64,000 nt of DNA from CAWDDA01 sp963813345. Its GTDB lineage: Bacteria; Acidobacteriota; Blastocatellia; RBC074. The translations under genes were made by a program, and so were the position numbers. Shown in pieces: positions 29,337-38,826 of the stretch. Within the stretch, counting starts at the first letter, position 1, and each line of letters opens with the position of its first letter. The stretch is taken from NCBI GenBank assembly GCA_963813345.1, contig CAWEYR010000030.1, forward strand, positions 62,001 to 126,000, read 5' to 3'. The notes beneath the pieces are model-generated. The model did not search any database. It was given only the letters and a program-made list of their open reading frames with translations, and was not told the origin of the DNA.

Positions 29337-31809
29337 ACTCATATCTCAGCGCGATCATCGGGTCTACTCTCGTTGCCCTGCGTCCGGGAAGATAACAGGC
29401 CAACAGAGCGACCACACCGAGCAGCAACGAGATCGCTGCGAGCGTCACTGGATCAGTTGCGCTCACGCCGTAGAGAAGACTCGTCATCAATCGCGTCAAT
29501 ACAAATGCTCCTGTCAATCCAATCGCGGCGCCGATTGCTACGAGCTTCATCCCCTGTCGCACGACCATTCTCATGACATCCGCCGAGCGCGCGCCGAGCG
29601 CCATACGAATGCCGATCTCGCGTGTGCGCTGTGCCACCGAGTAAGCCATCACTCCATAGATTCCCGCTGCTGCGAGGATCAACGCAACTACGCCAAAGAT
29701 GCCCAGGACGCTGCCCGCAAGACGCGCCGGCAGCAGCGCGATACCCAGATGCTCCCGCATCGTCTTGACGTCAAAGAGCGGCAGGTTCTGATCAAGTCTC
29801 GCGACCTCGCTGCGTACCGCCGCAAGATAGTCAACAGGATCGCCGTGCGTGCGAACAACAAGTGTTGGTGATGATTCGTACCTTTGTGCGAGATTGAAAT
29901 AGAAGAATGGTTTCGCTTCTTCTCCCAGGGTGACGTACTTGCCGTCCTTCACAACTCCGACAACTTCGAGGGACGAATCACTGCGCGTTCGATCACCCAT
30001 CTGAATGTGTTTACCGATCGCGTCCTGGCCGGACCAGTAGCGGCGAGCAAACTCTTCGTTGATCATGACCACTCCGGGAGCTCCCGGACGATCCTGTTCG
30101 TTGAACGAGCGACCGCGCTCGATTGGCATCCGCAGCGCCTCGATATAACCAGGAGAGATGCCAGACGAATTCACTTCGGTGCTTTCGCCGGGTTGCGCAG
30201 TGTAACCTTCGATCGTAATCCCGCGCCTCGATCCACCCAGACCAAGTGGAAGCTCTCCAGTCAAAGCAGCTGCTTCGATTCCGGGAATCGCTCGGACACG
30301 CTCGAGAAGCGCGTTTGTGAAATTCCGCCCCGTCGCTTCGTTGTATCCCTGCAATCCCAGATCCATCGACATCACGAGCACATTGTCAGCGTTGAAGCCA
30401 GGATCAATCGAGCTTGCATTTTGCAGGCTGCGAAGGAACAGACCAGAACATATGAGGAGCAACAATGAGAGTGCCACCTGTACGATCACCAGTGCACCGC
30501 GCAGCCGTCCCTTGCCACGGCCCATTCCCGCGGCTCCTGCATCATCTTTGAGTGGGGCTACGAGGTCAGGCCGCGTAGCGGCGAGCGCTGGCGCCAGACC
30601 GAAGAGAACGCCAGTCAACAACGAAACTCCAAACGTAAATCCGAGAACTCGCCAATCCGCGGTCAAATCGATTTCGATCGGCAGCTGCACGGGCGGTTTG
30701 AAAGCCATCAGGAGATGGACTCCTGCTGCTGAGAGAAGCAATCCGCCGAGACCGCCGAGGGCTGAAAGCAGGACGCTTTCGGTCATCAACTGTCGAAGCA
30801 GCCGGCCGCGTCCTGCGCCGAGTGAGAGTCTGATCGCAATCTCTTTGCGTCTTGCCGATGCGCGCGCAAGCAAAAGATTGGCGACGTTCGCACAGGCAAT
30901 CAGTAACACGAGCGCCACAACCGACATGAGCAGTGCCACAAAGATCACAAGAGGCGTCCGAGCTTCTGGCATGACGCGCGAATCACTTTCAGAGAGCAGC
31001 GTAATCGCTCGCGACTCGTTGCGAATGGTTACCCAATTCTGTGGCCATGCCTTATAGAGTTGCTCGCCGATCATACGGAAGTCTGCACGAGCCTGATCAA
31101 GTGTCGTGCCTGGCTTCAACCGCCCGATCACAAGGAAACCTCGATCACCGCGCTCAACCAGGCTGTTGCTGCCTGGCATCGCCTGAGCCATCATCATCGC
31201 AGGAATCCACAGGTCGACGGTCAGTCCCCGCATGAGTCCTGGGTACTTCTCTTCGGCGACACCGACAACAGTAAATGGATGCCCGTTGATTTTGATGCTG
31301 CGACCGACAGCGCTTGAATCGCCGCCAAAACGCGCTCTCCAGAGCTTGTGACTTATGACGACGACAGGATGCGCGCCGGGTGTCTTGTCTTCTTCCGGCA
31401 GAAAGCCGCGACCCGCAGCCATTCTGATACCAAGCACCGTGAAATAGTTTCCACTCACGACTTCGCCGAAGGAGCGCTCGTTCGTCCCGTCAGTGTTCAG
31501 GCTGACCGGCCTGGGCGCAAATGCCACCAGTCCGGAAAGGACCTGGTTGCGATCGCGAAAATCCAGGTAGTCGGGATAGGACGAACTCCCAAAGTCGCCA
31601 CTGCTGTAGTCGCTCGTATAGACCGAGATCAGCTGCTCTGGCTTCTCCACGGGCATTGGACGCAATAGCAGTGCATTGACGAGACTGAAGATTGTGCTGT
31701 TGGCTCCGACACCAAGCGCGAGCGCGAGGATCATCAACGCGGTCGATCCCGGATTCTTGACGAGCATCCGAATCGCGTAACGCAGATCTTGCCAAAGATG
31801 AGTGATCAT
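29335..31809 (-). CDS. ADOP-family FtsX/MacB-like permease, intact
   Basis: 824 residues from ATG 31809, chosen because AGGAG lies five bases before it; an upstream ATG at 31869 has no such site. It begins MITHLWQDLRYAIRMLVKNPG, then a first helix, a MacB periplasmic domain (SGNYFTVLGIRMAAGRGFLPEEDK), the first FtsX unit (LLIACANVANLLLARASARRKEIAIRLSLGAGRGRLLRQLMTE is spread over 30751-30890), a second periplasmic domain and the final FtsX unit with REIGIRMALGARSADVMRMVV and the ending ALRYE. No ATPase gene is adjacent. It is convergent to the other ADOP gene and divergent from blaI. Confidence 0.93.
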   Translation of the reverse strand: MITHLWQDLRYAIRMLVKNPGSTALMILALALGVGANSTIFSLVNALLLRPMPVEKPEQLISVYTSDYSSGDFGSSSYPDYLDFRDRNQVLSGLVAFAPRPVSLNTDGTNERSFGEVVSGNYFTVLGIRMAAGRGFLPEEDKTPGAHPVVVISHKLWRARFGGDSSAVGRSIKINGHPFTVVGVAEEKYPGLMRGLTVDLWIPAMMMAQAMPGSNSLVERGDRGFLVIGRLKPGTTLDQARADFRMIGEQLYKAWPQNWVTIRNESRAITLLSESDSRVMPEARTPLVIFVALLMSVVALVLLIACANVANLLLARASARRKEIAIRLSLGAGRGRLLRQLMTESVLLSALGGLGGLLLSAAGVHLLMAFKPPVQLPIEIDLTADWRVLGFTFGVSLLTGVLFGLAPALAATRPDLVAPLKDDAGAAGMGRGKGRLRGALVIVQVALSLLLLICSGLFLRSLQNASSIDPGFNADNVLVMSMDLGLQGYNEATGRNFTNALLERVRAIPGIEAAALTGELPLGLGGSRRGITIEGYTAQPGESTEVNSSGISPGYIEALRMPIERGRSFNEQDRPGAPGVVMINEEFARRYWSGQDAIGKHIQMGDRTRSDSSLEVVGVVKDGKYVTLGEEAKPFFYFNLAQRYESSPTLVVRTHGDPVDYLAAVRSEVARLDQNLPLFDVKTMREHLGIALLPARLAGSVLGIFGVVALILAAAGIYGVMAYSVAQRTREIGIRMALGARSADVMRMVVRQGMKLVAIGAAIGLTGAFVLTRLMTSLLYGVSATDPVTLAAISLLLGVVALLACYLPGRRATRVDPMIALRYE

Positions 31810-31899
31810 GCCGCTCCTACGATTTCTCAGACGGATCGGTTCGGGCGCGTTCTGCTCGACACTTACCATACGAGCGAAACGAATGGCAAAGGTTCTTGC

Positions 31900-31940
31900 T
31901 TGACGTGCTATGAATGTAGCAGTATGCTACGTTCGTAGCA
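31900..31940 (+). promoter_or_regulatory. blaI promoter with two BlaI-type operators
   Basis: TTGACG (31900-31905), a 17-base spacer and TATGCT (31923-31928) form a sigma70-like promoter. Two dyads overlap it: TGCTAT-GAAT-GTAGCA (31906-31921) and TGCTAC-GTTC-GTAGCA (31925-31940), spaced three bases apart. This matches the palindromes that BlaI/MecI dimers bind, so the operon is probably self-repressed. Confidence 0.8.
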
Positions 31941-31962
31941 TAACCTTCAGGAGGTTTCTACG

Positions 31963-32355
31963 ATGGTTTCACCACCGCATGAAAAGTTAAGCCGGCGCGA
32001 GCGCGAAATCATGGATGTCCTCTTCGCTCTCGTTAACGGCGCTTCGGCAGAGGATGTACGCGAACGACTCTCGGACCCACCAGGTTATTCGGCAGTTCGG
32101 GCAATGCTCGCAAAGCTCGAGGCAAAGGGGTACGCGCGCCACCGCGAGGAAGGGCTGCGATATATCTACACGCCAACAAAATCGAAGGCTGCAGCGCAAC
32201 GCAGCGCGCTCGAAAAGCTGGTGAGTATTTTCTTTGCCGGCTCGCCGGGACAGACCGTAACGGCATTGCTGAAACAGGAAACATGGACTGACGCTGAGCT
32301 CGACCAGTTGCAGGCCGAGATCGATCGGGTCCGCAAAGACCGGAGGCGATCATGA
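31963..32355 (+). CDS. BlaI/MecI-family transcriptional repressor
   Basis: 130 residues. The winged helix occupies residues 6-80 (LSRREREIMDVLFAL, PPGYSAVRAMLAKLEAKGYARHREEGLRYIYTP) and the dimer helices follow (LEKLVSIFFAGSPGQTVTALL, WTDAELDQLQAEID). CAGGAGG precedes ATG 31963. Its TGA overlaps the ATG of an M56-type peptidase gene (ATGA), the classic BlaI/BlaR pairing: the peptidase cleaves or inactivates the repressor on a signal. The repressor's own operators lie at 31906-31940. Confidence 0.92.
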   Translation: MVSPPHEKLSRREREIMDVLFALVNGASAEDVRERLSDPPGYSAVRAMLAKLEAKGYARHREEGLRYIYTPTKSKAAAQRSALEKLVSIFFAGSPGQTVTALLKQETWTDAELDQLQAEIDRVRKDRRRS

Positions 32356-33975
32356 TATCAATCATTACTGACCTCCATTACTGAGGCCGCGCTGGCGCTG
32401 AGCGCCTGGGTCGAGCTGTCAATCCTTGGGAAGGCGACAATCATTCTTATCGTGGGATTGTGCGTGGCGCGGATGGCGAGTCGCGCGTCTGCGTCCGTCC
32501 GGCATCTTGTTCTGGCCGTGACTGTAGCCACTCTCAGCGTGCTCCCCATTGTCGGAGCCGCTCTGCCCGGATTCACGATTGAAGTTCCTGTAACCCAGGG
32601 AAGCGAGTCGATCGCGCGGTCGAATGCGCCGCCCGCCGTGCAGACTTTGGTTGCTCCGGAGAGCACTAATGAGAGGCAGCAAACGATCAAAAGTAACCTC
32701 TGGACTATGCCTTCATTCGTGCTGATATTCCGAATCGCATGGATTGCCGGAGCATTGCTGCTTCTGGGGTCGCTTGCCATCGACCTCTGGCGCCTCCGCC
32801 GTATCCGATCGCATGGCCTGCCATGGCTGGCTGTGCGTAAGATGACGCAATCGTTAGCCGCTGAGTGCGGCGTTTCGAGACCCGTAGACGTCGTGTTACA
32901 CGAAGACGTGCCCGCGCCGCTGACGTGCGGAGTGTTGCGGCCGGCAATTGTGTTTCCTCTCGATGCTCAGGCCTGGACTGACGCTGACCTGCATCGTGCT
33001 CTTGTCCACGAACTGGAGCATGTAAGGCGCGGCGATTGGATCATTCAGTTGCTGGCTCGCGCGACCTGCGCGGGCTACTGGTTTCACCCACTGGTCTGGG
33101 TCGCAAGACGATCCTGTGTCTCGAAGCGGAACGCGCGTGCGATGATGCAGTGATTCAGAATGCAAAGCCAGCTGAATACGCGGAGCAGTTAGTGCTGCTG
33201 GCGCGCCGGCTTTCGTCGGGACGCGTGCAGTCAACGCTCGGTATGGCAAATCGTCACGATCTTGCGACGCGAGTCTCGGCTCTCCTCGATTGCTCTCAAA
33301 GTCGTGGTCGTGCAGGTATGTTCATGATCGCCAGCGCGCTCAGTTTGGGCGGGCTGCTTGTGATTGCCATCGCGCCGGTGCGCGCGGTGGCGCTTACCAA
33401 AGCCCCGAGTTTTGCGTTTGCTCTTGAATCCGGTGGTCAGGAACAGAGGACAAGCGGAGAACGCGCTCCGGCGCCGTCCGACGAGGCTCTGTACGAAGCA
33501 GCAGAGAAGGGCGATACGGCGTGCAAATCGAAAAGCTGCTTAACCGCAGGTGCGAATGTTAACGCCACGCTTGACGGCGATGGCACTCCTTTGATTGGGG
33601 CGGCCCGCAAAGGCCACCTGGCGGCCGTGCGATTGCTGCTCGATAGCGGCGCTGATCCGAACCTCTCGGTTTCGGGCGACGGCAATGCGCTGATTATGGC
33701 GGCACGAGAGGGTCATCTGGGAGTGGTCACGCTGTTACTTGATCGAGAAGCAGCAATCGACCAGATCGTTCCTGGAGACGAGAATGCGTTGATCCAGTCG
33801 AGCCACAGAGGTCACCTCGAGGTTGTAAAGCTTCTCGTGAAGCGCGGTGCCGACGTCAACGCGAGAGCTCAAGGCGGTAGGGCGGGTGAGTGGAGAACAC
33901 CGCTTGGAATGGCGCTCAAAAGGGGGACATAAGGCTGTCGTCGAATTCCTGATATCGGCAGGTGCAAGGGAATAG
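32352..33975 (+). CDS. M56 (BlaR1-like) membrane metallopeptidase with ankyrin repeats, frameshifted
   Basis: ATG 32352 overlaps the blaI stop. A shift near 32370 gives SITEAALALSAWVELSILG and the membrane helices. The zinc site is HELEH in LVHELEHVRRGDW near 33007. A shift near 33105 restores CLEAERACDDAVI, the second conserved M56 motif. After another membrane helix (AGMFMIASALSLGGLLVIAIAP) come four to five ankyrin repeats (GHLAAVRLLLDSGADPN, GHLGVVTLLLDREA, GHLEVVKLLVKRGADVN), the last completed past a shift near 33925. There is no penicillin-binding sensor domain; the ankyrins likely take its place. Confidence 0.87.
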
Positions 33976-33976
33976 C

Positions 33977-34100
33977 GCCTGGGAGCGCGGCTCCAGCCGG
34001 CCACGAGCCGCGAAGCGTGCGAGTCTTGGCACGAGGACTCATACTGAAGACTCGCACGCTTCGCGGCTCGTGGCCGGTCGGAGACCAGCGCTCCCAGGGA
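33977..34100. repeat. nested inverted repeat, GGGAGCGC family with a long inner pair
   Basis: Outer words CCTGGGAGCGC and GCGCTCCCAGG enclose CCGGCCACGAGCCGCGAAGC... (from 33997) and ...GCTTCGCGGCTCGTGGCCGG (to 34078), a near-perfect 30-base pair around a short loop. It starts two bases after the M56 stop and ends two bases before the stop of the convergent phosphatase. Confidence 0.93.
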
Positions 34101-34101
34101 G

Positions 34102-34694
34102 CTAGGGTTTGCGAAGGCGCGCTATATCGCGGGAATAATCAAAAACGTAGTCTTTGTAGCAACCGTGTCCCCAACTGGTGTAGAAGTCGTAGTCCTTCAT
34201 CTCGTTGTAGGCCTGATTGACCGTCCAGTTATCAATTGACATGCGATAGACGGCAATCATTGCGCCAGTGCGATGTCGTCCTCCAGCGCAGTGCGTGTAA
34301 ACCGGCCAGTTGTCTTCATTGTTGACAATCTCGAGGAAACGCGTGGCAGCGTCTGCCTGCGGATATTCTTTATTCTCAAGCGGCAGATTGATGTACTTCA
34401 GTCCTGCTTTCTCGGCTGCGGAACGTGCACCTGGATCAGCGTCACCGCGGAGATCAAGAATCGTCTTGACCCCGAGTTCGACCAACTGTCGATAGTTATC
34501 GCCTTCAGGCTGGCGCGCCACGGTAAATGTGATCATTTACCTTACCAAAGTTTTCTATGGTGACAGCCGCGGTTCCACGGCGATTCTCGTCCTTGCGGTC
34601 GAGACTGGCAAAAGCCGTCGGCATCATTGAGCATGGCAAGGATTACGGCCAGACCTGACCGAAACAGGCGTTGAGAAAACAGACTACGCTTCAT
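34102..34694 (-). CDS. secreted dual-specificity-type tyrosine phosphatase, frameshifted
   Basis: The catalytic loop HCAGGRHRTG (HCxxGxxRTG) and the WPD-like region around YINLPLENKEYP identify a protein-tyrosine phosphatase domain. Reconstruction from ATG 34694 gives a signal peptide (FRSGLAVILAMLMMPTAFA), then NRRGTAAVTIENFGKVNDHIYRGAQP, joined by shifts near 34630 and 34515. Without them only 144 residues from 34536 remain. About 195 residues in all. Export suggests action on periplasmic or external phosphoesters or host-like substrates; the target is unknown. Confidence 0.83.
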
Positions 34695-35117
34695 TTTCAC
34701 CCCTTAAGCTTACGTTATAAATTATCAGTATCTGTCTACACACGATCAGCCGGGAGGCTAACCGTTGGCAGCACGGCACTTGATCTACGGTTTATTGAGA
34801 CGAACAGTTTGATGAAATGATCGCGTTGCCGGGTTGCACGGGAAGGCGGAGGAAAATGTGGGTCCTGCTATCTGCTTGCAATCCCCACGACATTAGGGCA
34901 TGCTCTCAACTGTTCATTCCTTCTCTCACGCGTCGACGGTGATGCGCCACTGCTATGAGAATAGCTGCGGCGTTACGGATGGTTCGAGAGTAGGATGGCT
35001 ATAACTACAGAAGCCGTTCCTTAGAACGTCCGAACGCAAGCCTTCGCTGCTACCGTTACACCGAAGCCCTTAAATTCGTAGCTTCTCTTAACACTCCTCA
35101 AGGAGAGGTACATCTAC
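34695..35117. other. intergenic region, leader of the RRM gene
   Basis: No gene is supported. The stretch separates divergent genes and probably carries promoters for both. The 3' end has the RRM gene's ribosome-binding site CAAGGAGAGG. A long leader before an RRM gene would fit cold-shock control, but I see no defined RNA fold. Confidence 0.5.
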
Positions 35118-35456
35118 ATGTCTATGAAACTCTACGTTGGAAATCTGTCATTTCAAACCAGCACCGAAGAATTGCAGCAGCTTTTTGCCCAGGCGGGCGC
35201 AGTCGAGTCGGCTACGATCGTTGAAGACCGGGACACTGGTCGCTCACGGGGCTTCGGCTTCGTTGAAATGTCGTCAAAGGCTGAAGGCGAAGCAGCGATT
35301 GCTCAGCTCAATGGCGCTGAGCTCAATGGTCGCGCCTTGACCGTGAATGAAGCCAAGCCGCGCGAGAATCGCGGTGGTGGTGGTTTTGGCGGCGGCGGTG
35401 GCAACCGCGGCGGTGGTCGCGGAGGATTCGGTGGCGGCGGTCGTTCGCGTTACTAA
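35118..35456 (+). CDS. RRM RNA-binding protein with glycine-rich tail
   Basis: 112 residues: one RRM (RNP2 LYVGNL, RNP1 RGFGFVEM, residues 4-80) followed by a Gly/Arg tail (GGGGFGGGGGNRGGG...GRSRY). This is the form of cyanobacterial Rbp proteins, whose level rises in the cold. AAGGAGAGG precedes the ATG. The next gene downstream is a DEAD-box helicase, a natural partner for unfolding cold-stabilised RNA. Confidence 0.95.
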   Translation: MSMKLYVGNLSFQTSTEELQQLFAQAGAVESATIVEDRDTGRSRGFGFVEMSSKAEGEAAIAQLNGAELNGRALTVNEAKPRENRGGGGFGGGGGNRGGGRGGFGGGGRSRY

Positions 35457-35618
35457 CGCGGCACTCCGATCACGCTGCTAAAGCGAGATCAGATCCGAAC
35501 AGCCCGGATAAGCCACAGGGCGCTTAATGCGAAGTTCAATATAGACGCACTTCAAGCGTCCTGTGGCGTCCCCTACCCAAATACAAATCGAATAAAAGAA
35601 CAAAGGGAAGTATTGTAA

Positions 35619-36851
35619 ATGAGTTTTTCTGAACTCGGACTCGACGCCGCGCTGGTGCGCAGATGTGAGTCCCTGAAGTACATCACGCCGACGCCGATTC
35701 AGCAGCAGGCCGTTCCGGTTATTCTTCGTGGAGATGATCTGATCGGATGCGCCTCAACCGGAACAGGCAAAACGGCGGCATTCCTGCTGCCCATACTCCA
35801 ACGTCTGCCCGCGGCCGCGCCGGCACGCCCTGGAGTAAAGGTATTAATCCTCGCGCCTACTCGCGAGCTGGCCTCGCAGATCGCGGCCAACACACAGTCT
35901 TTGGATCATAGTAAGAAGGCACGAGCTGTCACCATCGTAGGTGGCGCGAACATTGCAAATCAGCGAGCAGCCTTGCGCCGCGGTGTATCCATCGTTATCG
36001 CCACGCCTGGGAGGTTGCTCGACCACATGGAAAACGGAGCGATAGACCTTTCGCGAGTCGAAACATTCGTGCTGGATGAGGCTGATCGAATGCTCGATAT
36101 GGGATTTCTGCCCGCGATTCGTCAGATAATCGGGCGTCTTCCTGTTAATCGACAGACGCTCCTGTTTTCAGCAACCATGTCGCCTGCGATTGAAGAGATT
36201 GCGCGATCGCACATGCGCCAACCTCAGATGATTGAGGTTAATCCGCGCAACAAAGCTGTAGCGACGGTCAAACAGACTGCTTATCCCGTAGCACTTGAAT
36301 CGAAAACGGCTCTGCTGCTCGACCTTCTCGAGCGGGAACGGTTTGAGCGCGTGCTCATATTTACGCGAACACGGCGCGGAGCCGAGCGTTTGTCACACGT
36401 CCTTTTGGCACGCGAGCATCAAGTCAACCGAATTCACGCCGACCGCAGCCAACCTCAGCGCGAGTCAGCACTGCAGGGGTTCAAGACCGGCAAATATCGC
36501 ATTCTGGTTGCAACCGATATTGCCGCGAGAGGCATTGATGTCGCGGCTGTCTCGCACGTCATTAACTTCGACGTACCCATGGCTCCACAGGATTACGTGC
36601 ATCGCATTGGCCGAAGCGGCCGCGCCGGCAACGCCGGGCATGCGATTACGCTCGTGACTCTGGCAGACGAGCCGTCGATACGCTCGATTGAACAACTGAC
36701 GAAACAACCGATCGAGCGCGTTGTTCTGCCGGGATTTGGTGGACGTGCCGTCGATGTGAAATCGACATCAACATCAAGACAGTTCGCTTCGATCAAGAAC
36801 AATGGAAGCGGCTGGACACGTTCATTCGGCCCGCGCCGCGCAAGCCGGTAG
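35619..36851 (+). CDS. DEAD-box ATP-dependent RNA helicase
   Basis: 410 residues with all core motifs in order: Q motif (FSELGLDAALVRRCESLKYITPTPIQ), Walker A ASTGTGKT, PTRELA, TPGR, DEAD, SAT, then in the second domain RTRRGAE, ATDIAARGID and HRIGRSGR. The C-terminal extension is short and basic. The form is that of RhlE/CsdA-like helicases used in ribosome assembly, mRNA decay and cold growth. It lies 160 bases after the RRM gene on the same strand. Confidence 0.96.
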   Translation: MSFSELGLDAALVRRCESLKYITPTPIQQQAVPVILRGDDLIGCASTGTGKTAAFLLPILQRLPAAAPARPGVKVLILAPTRELASQIAANTQSLDHSKKARAVTIVGGANIANQRAALRRGVSIVIATPGRLLDHMENGAIDLSRVETFVLDEADRMLDMGFLPAIRQIIGRLPVNRQTLLFSATMSPAIEEIARSHMRQPQMIEVNPRNKAVATVKQTAYPVALESKTALLLDLLERERFERVLIFTRTRRGAERLSHVLLAREHQVNRIHADRSQPQRESALQGFKTGKYRILVATDIAARGIDVAAVSHVINFDVPMAPQDYVHRIGRSGRAGNAGHAITLVTLADEPSIRSIEQLTKQPIERVVLPGFGGRAVDVKSTSTSRQFASIKNNGSGWTRSFGPRRASR

Positions 36852-36887
36852 ATCGACCTGCTGGGTCCGTATGGGCCTTTCGCCGTC

Positions 36888-36982
36888 GCCGTTGGCGACG
36901 GCGGCAAGCTAAAGCTTGAACTCAAGCTCATTTGGGTTCGAGTTCAAGCTTTAGCTTGCGGCTGCCGCGTAGCGGCAGCCGA
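36888..36982. repeat. nested inverted repeat, AAGCTAAAGC family
   Basis: GGCAAGCTAAAGCTTGAACTCAAG pairs with TTCGAGTTCAAGCTTTAGCTTGC. It is flanked by smaller hairpins GCCGTCGCCGTTGGCGACGG and GCTGCCGCGTAGCGGCAGC, one on each side. It follows the helicase stop by about 40 bases. Confidence 0.9.
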
Positions 36983-37056
36983 ACGTCGGCTTCTGACCGG
37001 CGCATTTCCTTCCTTGCGGTTCTTCACTAGAATGTCACCTTGAAACGAGGTGATTC

Positions 37057-37524
37057 GTGAACTTTGAAGAGATTCAAAAGAACATGATCGGTGACTGGAG
37101 CGGAAGCAATCTCCTGAGAACCCCGTGGCTGACGCCACCGGAAAGCGTCTCGAGCTCCCGGCTGAGAGTGGAGCCTGTTGCCAGAGGAAAGTTTCTGAAG
37201 TTCACCTACACCTGGAGCCACGAAACGACGCCGCACGAGGGATTAATCCTATTCGGCCATCATGAAGCGCAGGGTGAGACGACAGCTGCATGGGTCGACT
37301 CGTGGCATCAGAGCAGCAAAGTTTTGTTGCTTGAAGGCTCGATCGATGAGCAGGGCGCTATCGACCTCCGCGCATCTTACCCGGCCCCCCCGGGTCCCGA
37401 CTGGGGCTGGCGAATCGTCATAACGTCAGCATCGACCAATGACCTGCGCATCGTCATGTACAACTGCTCGCCGGAAGGTGAACAGGAACTTGCCGTGCAG
37501 GCGGAATACACGCGCACGGTCTGA
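37057..37524 (+). CDS. DUF1579-like lipocalin-type protein
   Basis: 155 residues from GTG 37057. A beta-barrel pattern with IGDWSGSNLLRTPW at the start, FLKFTYTWSHE, EGLILFGHHEAQGETTAAWVDSW in the middle and ALQVQAEYTR-like end (ELAVQAEYTRTV) fits the DUF1579/THAP4-like group, small cytoplasmic barrels of unknown ligand. No signal peptide. It is convergent to the PQQ-type gene with only 18 bases between the stops. Confidence 0.7.
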   Translation: MNFEEIQKNMIGDWSGSNLLRTPWLTPPESVSSSRLRVEPVARGKFLKFTYTWSHETTPHEGLILFGHHEAQGETTAAWVDSWHQSSKVLLLEGSIDEQGAIDLRASYPAPPGPDWGWRIVITSASTNDLRIVMYNCSPEGEQELAVQAEYTRTV

Positions 37525-37542
37525 GAAGCAATTGCTTTACCC

Positions 37543-38802
37543 TCATTTACCTTCGACTCTATAGAGATTCGTTCGTGAGCGGAGAAAGAACGCACGGCCT
37601 GAGATGGCGGGCGACGCCAGGAAGCCATCTCCAAGCTGACTCTCCGCGAGCACTTCGGCTGTTCGTCCCGGCTTCATTACCGTAGTCTTGCCCTCTTCAC
37701 TGAAAAACCAGATGCGCCCGTCAGCGAATACCGGTGAAGCGGAGTACTCTCCACCGATCCGTTTTTGCCAGACCACGTCTCCCGTTTTTACATCTACAGC
37801 ACTCGCGACGCCGGCATCGTGAATCATGTAGATCAGGTCATCGATGAGAAGAATCGAAGGCTTGTTCGAGACTCCGCGCTTCATCTTCCACGCGACGCTC
37901 GAGTCCGGGCGAACAGCGAACAACTGTCCGGCAGACAATCCCGTCGGATAGAAGATCAAACCGTGCCCGATTACCGGTCGCGTGCTTGCTGAGTGCTGTC
38001 CACGCTCTTCTACTCGCCACAACTCTCTACCTGTAATCGGATCGTATCCATAGGCGGCCTTTGATCCAAGACTGATAAGCACGGGCTTGCCTTCAATCAT
38101 TGCGACGTGCGGTGTCGCAAATCCTTTCCGGTAATCTCCATCAGCCTGCGGCTTCCCGTTCGCACCGATATCCTGAAAATCGATCGATCTGTTTGTTCGC
38201 CAGACCGTCTTCCCGGTTCGCTTATCGAGTGCGATCACAAACTGATGATCGCTTCCGTCGAAGTGCATCAACAGAAGATCGCGAAAGATGATGGGCGACG
38301 ACCCGGCGCCACGAAAGTGATTGCACTCGATGTCGCGCCGCTCCCAGATCACGCGAAAGCTCTTTGTGTCGAGGCACGCCGTCCCTGCAGAACCAAATGT
38401 GATATACACGCGACCAGACTCGATCGCAGGTGTTGGAGACGCATACGTGTTGAACGGGTGCGCGTACTGCGGGGTTGCCACATCAAAGAGTTTCATGTCC
38501 TTGATGATTTTTCCTGAGTCGCGATCTATCACGATTGCATAGAGCTGACGGCCGTCAGGCGTCGCTGTTGTGAGCCATATCTGCGATCCGAAGATAACGG
38601 GCGACGACCAGCCGCGATCGTGAATCGGCGTCTTCCAGACGACGTTCTCTGTCTCGCTCCATTTGAGCGGCAGTCCGCGCGCCTGAGAGTGGCCGTTGCC
38701 ATCGGGACCGCGAAATTGGGGCCAGTTATCTCCTTGCTGTGCGAAGGCTGGTAACAGAAGGGAGAGAACAAGAACGATCGCGCAAGATAAAAGTTGCTTC
38801 AC
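37543..38802 (-). CDS. exported PQQ-type beta-propeller protein
   Basis: 419 residues with a signal peptide (CAIVLVLSLLLPAFAQQ), then WPQFRGPDGNGHSQARGLPLKWSE.NVVWKTP, the standard opening of the outer-membrane-like PQQ/Pyrrolo-quinoline-quinone-like propeller proteins. Blade repeats include VIALDKRTGKTVWRTNR, YDPITGRELWRVEERG and AVDVKTGDVVWQKRIGG. No dehydrogenase active site is evident, so it is a propeller scaffold or binding protein, not a proven quinoprotein. It ends beside the queA group on the same strand but has its own promoter region. Confidence 0.9.
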   Translation of the reverse strand: MKQLLSCAIVLVLSLLLPAFAQQGDNWPQFRGPDGNGHSQARGLPLKWSETENVVWKTPIHDRGWSSPVIFGSQIWLTTATPDGRQLYAIVIDRDSGKIIKDMKLFDVATPQYAHPFNTYASPTPAIESGRVYITFGSAGTACLDTKSFRVIWERRDIECNHFRGAGSSPIIFRDLLLMHFDGSDHQFVIALDKRTGKTVWRTNRSIDFQDIGANGKPQADGDYRKGFATPHVAMIEGKPVLISLGSKAAYGYDPITGRELWRVEERGQHSASTRPVIGHGLIFYPTGLSAGQLFAVRPDSSVAWKMKRGVSNKPSILLIDDLIYMIHDAGVASAVDVKTGDVVWQKRIGGEYSASPVFADGRIWFFSEEGKTTVMKPGRTAEVLAESQLGDGFLASPAISGRAFFLRSRTNLYRVEGK

Positions 38803-38826
38803 GTTGGTGGTGCCTCGGTTACGTGC

